64,000 nt of DNA from Pseudobacter ginsenosidimutans (GTDB lineage: Bacteria; Bacteroidota; Bacteroidia; Chitinophagales; Chitinophagaceae). Shown piece after piece: positions 62,024-64,000 of this stretch. Where the stretch lies: NCBI RefSeq assembly GCF_007970185.1, contig NZ_CP042431.1, forward strand, positions 4,154,001-4,218,000. The letters run 5' to 3'. The translations under genes were made by a program, and so were the position numbers. How positions within the stretch are numbered: the first letter of the stretch is position 1; the number at the start of each line of letters is the position of its first letter. The notes beneath the pieces are model-generated. The model did no database searches and was not told where the DNA came from. It saw nothing but the letters and a program-made list of their open reading frames with translations.

Positions 62024-62605
62024 TTATTGCTGCAAAGCCATTTGCCAGCAAATGATCACCAGACCGGAGCCGAGCCCGCTTCTGATAAAGGTCATGGAGC
62101 GTGAAAGATGTGTTTTGACGGTGCTAAGGCTGATGTTCAGTTGCCGGGCGATCTCTTCCTGTTTCAGTCCTTCTTCCTTGCTGAGGCGATAAACCACCCG
62201 CTGCTGTTCCGGCAGCTGATCCACCAGATGCCTCAGCTTCCGGCGAAGTTCATTGTACAGCACGGGATCGCTCTCTTCACTGTTGCCTGCCTCTTTGGAA
62301 AGCTGGTTCACAATCTCATCTTCAAATGCGATCCGCTTCAGCAGGTTGATGCTGCGATTGTATACCATGCTGTGGAAATAGTGGGAGAAGGATTGAACAT
62401 GGGAGAACCTGGCGCGGTCTTCCCAGATCTTGAGGAATACGTCCTGAACAATGTCGGCAGTCATTTCGGGCGATTTGGTCAATCGCAGAATAAAACCATA
62501 GAGCTTATGACGGTACTGGTTGTACAGTGTTTCAAAGGCGCCTGCGTCACCTTGCTGAATACGTTCCAGCAAGTCTTTCTCATTATATGGTATAATTTCT
62601 GCCAA
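62024..62605 (-). CDS. ECF sigma-70 factor, PUL D
   Basis: A 193-aa ECF sigma factor. Region 2: IQQGDAGAFETLYNQYRHKLYG, MTADIVQDVFLKIWEDRARF, FSHYFHSMVYNRSINLLKR. Region 4: LVDQLPEQQRVVYRLSKEEGL, QEEIARQLNISLSTVKTHLSRSM. This is the first gene of the PUL D run and has the clearest promoter of the three sigma genes (TACATTTG at 62698-62691 with TTTG 18 bases upstream). It is predicted to activate the susCD promoter and through it the long operon when FecR is released. Confidence 0.93.
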   Translation of the reverse strand: MAEIIPYNEKDLLERIQQGDAGAFETLYNQYRHKLYGFILRLTKSPEMTADIVQDVFLKIWEDRARFSHVQSFSHYFHSMVYNRSINLLKRIAFEDEIVNQLSKEAGNSEESDPVLYNELRRKLRHLVDQLPEQQRVVYRLSKEEGLKQEEIARQLNISLSTVKTHLSRSMTFIRSGLGSGLVIICWQMALQQ

Positions 62606-62690
62606 CTACTCGTAATTCCTGTTGTTATGGGGTTATGAATGGAAATTATATCCTGCAGTTTCGGTAGGATGAGGCCTATGGGTATCCAAA

Positions 62691-62720
62691 CAAATGTATC
62701 GAATATTATAAAATAGCAAA
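62691..62720 (-). promoter_or_regulatory. Promoter of the PUL D sigma/FecR pair
   Basis: On the minus strand TTTG (62720-62717) and TACATTTG (62698-62691) match the Bacteroidota consensus with an 18-base spacer, one base shorter than the usual 19-21. The start would be near 62684, leaving a leader of about 80 bases to ATG 62605. Confidence 0.6.
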
Positions 62721-62739
62721 CTTTTCAGTTGGAAATGTG

Positions 62740-62765
62740 AAGAGGCGACCCAGGGGCCGCCTCTT
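62740..62765 (-). terminator. Hairpin after the alpha/beta hydrolase gene
   Basis: AAGAGGCG (62740-62747) pairs perfectly with CGCCTCTT (62758-62765) over a 10-base loop. On the minus strand it is followed only by CACATTTCC, so it is a weak or factor-assisted terminator 50 bases past the stop at 62814. Confidence 0.45.
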
Positions 62766-62813
62766 ATGCTGTAGTGTTGATGATATTTTTATTTATACGA
62801 TGTGTTCACTTTT

Positions 62814-63944
62814 CTATTTCTTCTCTTCCGGTTTTACTGCAACAGGGAAATAGCTTGCCCTGATCAGCGCATCCAGATCTTTGAAAGGAGCAGCCGGTTT
62901 GAGAATGGGTTGCAGGAACTGGTAGATCTTCAGTCGGATCTCCTTGCTGGCGTAATTATCGATCCTGTCAAAATGATGGCCACCGGGGAAGCTGTCGTAG
63001 ATCTTGTATTCGAATTTCTTGTTCTCGGCCTTGAGTGATTTGATCAGGTGCTCCACTTCCAGGATATTCACATCCTCATCGTTGGTATTGGCATGGATGA
63101 GCAGTGGTGTTTTGAGTTTCTCTGCATTCCAGGCCGGTGAACGTTTCCGGTACTCGGCAATATTCTGGTACACTTCCTTACCGAGATGATAATCGGCAGA
63201 GAATAGTTTACGGTACTCTTCATTCATATATCCCATCCGCGCTACCAGGTCGCTCACAGGCACGCCTGCATAACCGACTGCATAGCTTTCAGGGAAGCGG
63301 AAAAGATTGAGAAGCGTGAGCATCCCGCCATGGCTCCATCCGATAATGCCTACACGGCTCTTGTCGATAAAATCATAGTTCTGCACCATGTAGTCCCGGC
63401 TTGCTTTTGTATCGTCCACTTCGCGTCCGCCATAATCGATCTGGCGCTGGAATGTTTTGCCGTAACCTGTACTGCCACGGTATTCGGGAGCAGTCACTAC
63501 ATAGCCTTGTGCTATCAGCTCCTTCACGATATGCGCATTGCCACTGCCGAAATTGCCATGAACACCCCCATGTGGCAAAACGATCAGCGGATATTTCTTT
63601 TTGTGATCGATATTCTTCGGGATGAACACGTAGGCCTGGATGGTGACGGGGTTCTTCACACCCTTGCCGGTAGGATTCTTTACTACAGTGGGGGGAAGAC
63701 TGCTGATCCTTACTTTGTCTACATACGCTATCTCTTCCATCTTTTTATACCAGTTGAGATCATCCACTGCTTTGGCGAGCTGCTCATTATCGAATTGCAG
63801 ATTTTCAATTTCTGTTTTCAATTCTTTTACTTTGGATTCCAGTGAAGCGGAACTGCCGGATTCCTGTGCCTGCAATGCAGCTGGAAACAAAAGGGGGCTG
63901 GCCAGAACAGTTGCCAGCACAATTCCGGGAATGCTTTTTTTCAT
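62814..63944 (-). CDS. Prolyl-oligopeptidase-like alpha/beta hydrolase (S9 family)
   Basis: A 376-aa secreted hydrolase. The ATG at 63944 begins MKKSIPGIVLATVLASPLLFPAALQAQ, a full signal peptide; ATG 63968 would add eight unlikely residues. A coiled-coil-like helix (about residues 30-65) precedes the catalytic domain. The nucleophile elbow is GWSHGG (Ser in IIGWSHGGML), the acid is expected in HANTNDEDVNI and the histidine in FPGGHHFDR, the S9 order. Usual S9 proteins also carry a large beta-propeller; here it is absent, so this is a stand-alone hydrolase of about half the typical size. It acts on peptides or esters. The downstream hairpin separates it from PUL D. Confidence 0.85.
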   Translation of the reverse strand: MKKSIPGIVLATVLASPLLFPAALQAQESGSSASLESKVKELKTEIENLQFDNEQLAKAVDDLNWYKKMEEIAYVDKVRISSLPPTVVKNPTGKGVKNPVTIQAYVFIPKNIDHKKKYPLIVLPHGGVHGNFGSGNAHIVKELIAQGYVVTAPEYRGSTGYGKTFQRQIDYGGREVDDTKASRDYMVQNYDFIDKSRVGIIGWSHGGMLTLLNLFRFPESYAVGYAGVPVSDLVARMGYMNEEYRKLFSADYHLGKEVYQNIAEYRKRSPAWNAEKLKTPLLIHANTNDEDVNILEVEHLIKSLKAENKKFEYKIYDSFPGGHHFDRIDNYASKEIRLKIYQFLQPILKPAAPFKDLDALIRASYFPVAVKPEEKK

Positions 63945-64000
63945 TATACAACAATTAATAGTGATCAATGATTTTGGACAGTGTGTTTTTGACGGCGCTC

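Overview
The window looks like a chromosomal segment of a Bacteroidota soil-type bacterium, most likely family Chitinophagaceae (Chitinophaga/Pseudobacter/Niastella-like). That assignment is an inference. It rests on four SusC/SusD pairs, three ECF sigma/FecR pairs, a type IX secretion (T9SS) cargo with a PorV-type partner, Bacteroidota-style promoters (TTTG, about 20 bases, TAnnTTTG), and mostly non-Shine-Dalgarno A-rich starts. No rRNA, tRNA, CRISPR array, transposase or integrase is visible.

Layout. 1-765: 3' part of an MFS drug-type exporter. 799-3519: metNIQ methionine ABC importer behind a promoter, a Met/Cys-rich 35-aa leader peptide and an intrinsic terminator, a classic attenuator arrangement. 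3549-5387: AT-rich accessory stretch with two tiny membrane proteins and an orphan lipoprotein. 5386-7794: orphan FtsX/MacB-type ABC permease. 7990-10605: a membrane-anchored regulator (kelch-type exterior, one TM, SARP/BTAD-type winged-helix interior) split by a -1 frameshift at a six-G run. It faces PUL A (10739-18389), which holds a LamG lipoprotein, a SusC without STN domain, SusD and a GxGYxYP protein.

18534-26829 (PUL B) and 28486-37874 (PUL C) each read ECF sigma, FecR, STN-containing SusC, SusD, then thioredoxin-fold protein(s). A von Willebrand A protein lies between them. 37919-39138 is a second AT-rich islet: the 3' relic of an HNH nuclease toxin, abutting a DUF4265 protein (candidate immunity protein), and an orphan lipoprotein. 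A RibD/DHFR-like reductase and an outer-membrane beta-barrel receptor follow on the minus strand.

62605-42446 (minus, PUL D) is the most unusual block. ECF sigma and FecR are followed by nine tightly packed co-directional genes: SusC, SusD, two class-C beta-lactamase-like serine hydrolases, a 1730-aa internally duplicated beta-helix protein with a T9SS sorting tail, a PorV-like protein, a third serine hydrolase, an L-Ala-D/L-Glu-type dipeptide epimerase and a DUF819 membrane protein. A terminator at 42446-42478 closes the block. I read this as a candidate peptidoglycan-peptide or D-amino-acid-peptide utilisation locus with its own surface protein.

A recurring hidden feature ties PULs B, C and D together. 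Each fecR-susC gap carries a hairpin whose U-tract lies only on the antisense strand. A TAnnTTTG-like box on the same antisense strand overlaps the susC start codon, giving predicted antisense RNAs of about 88-93 nt in all three. This resembles the DonS-type cis-antisense sRNAs of Bacteroides.
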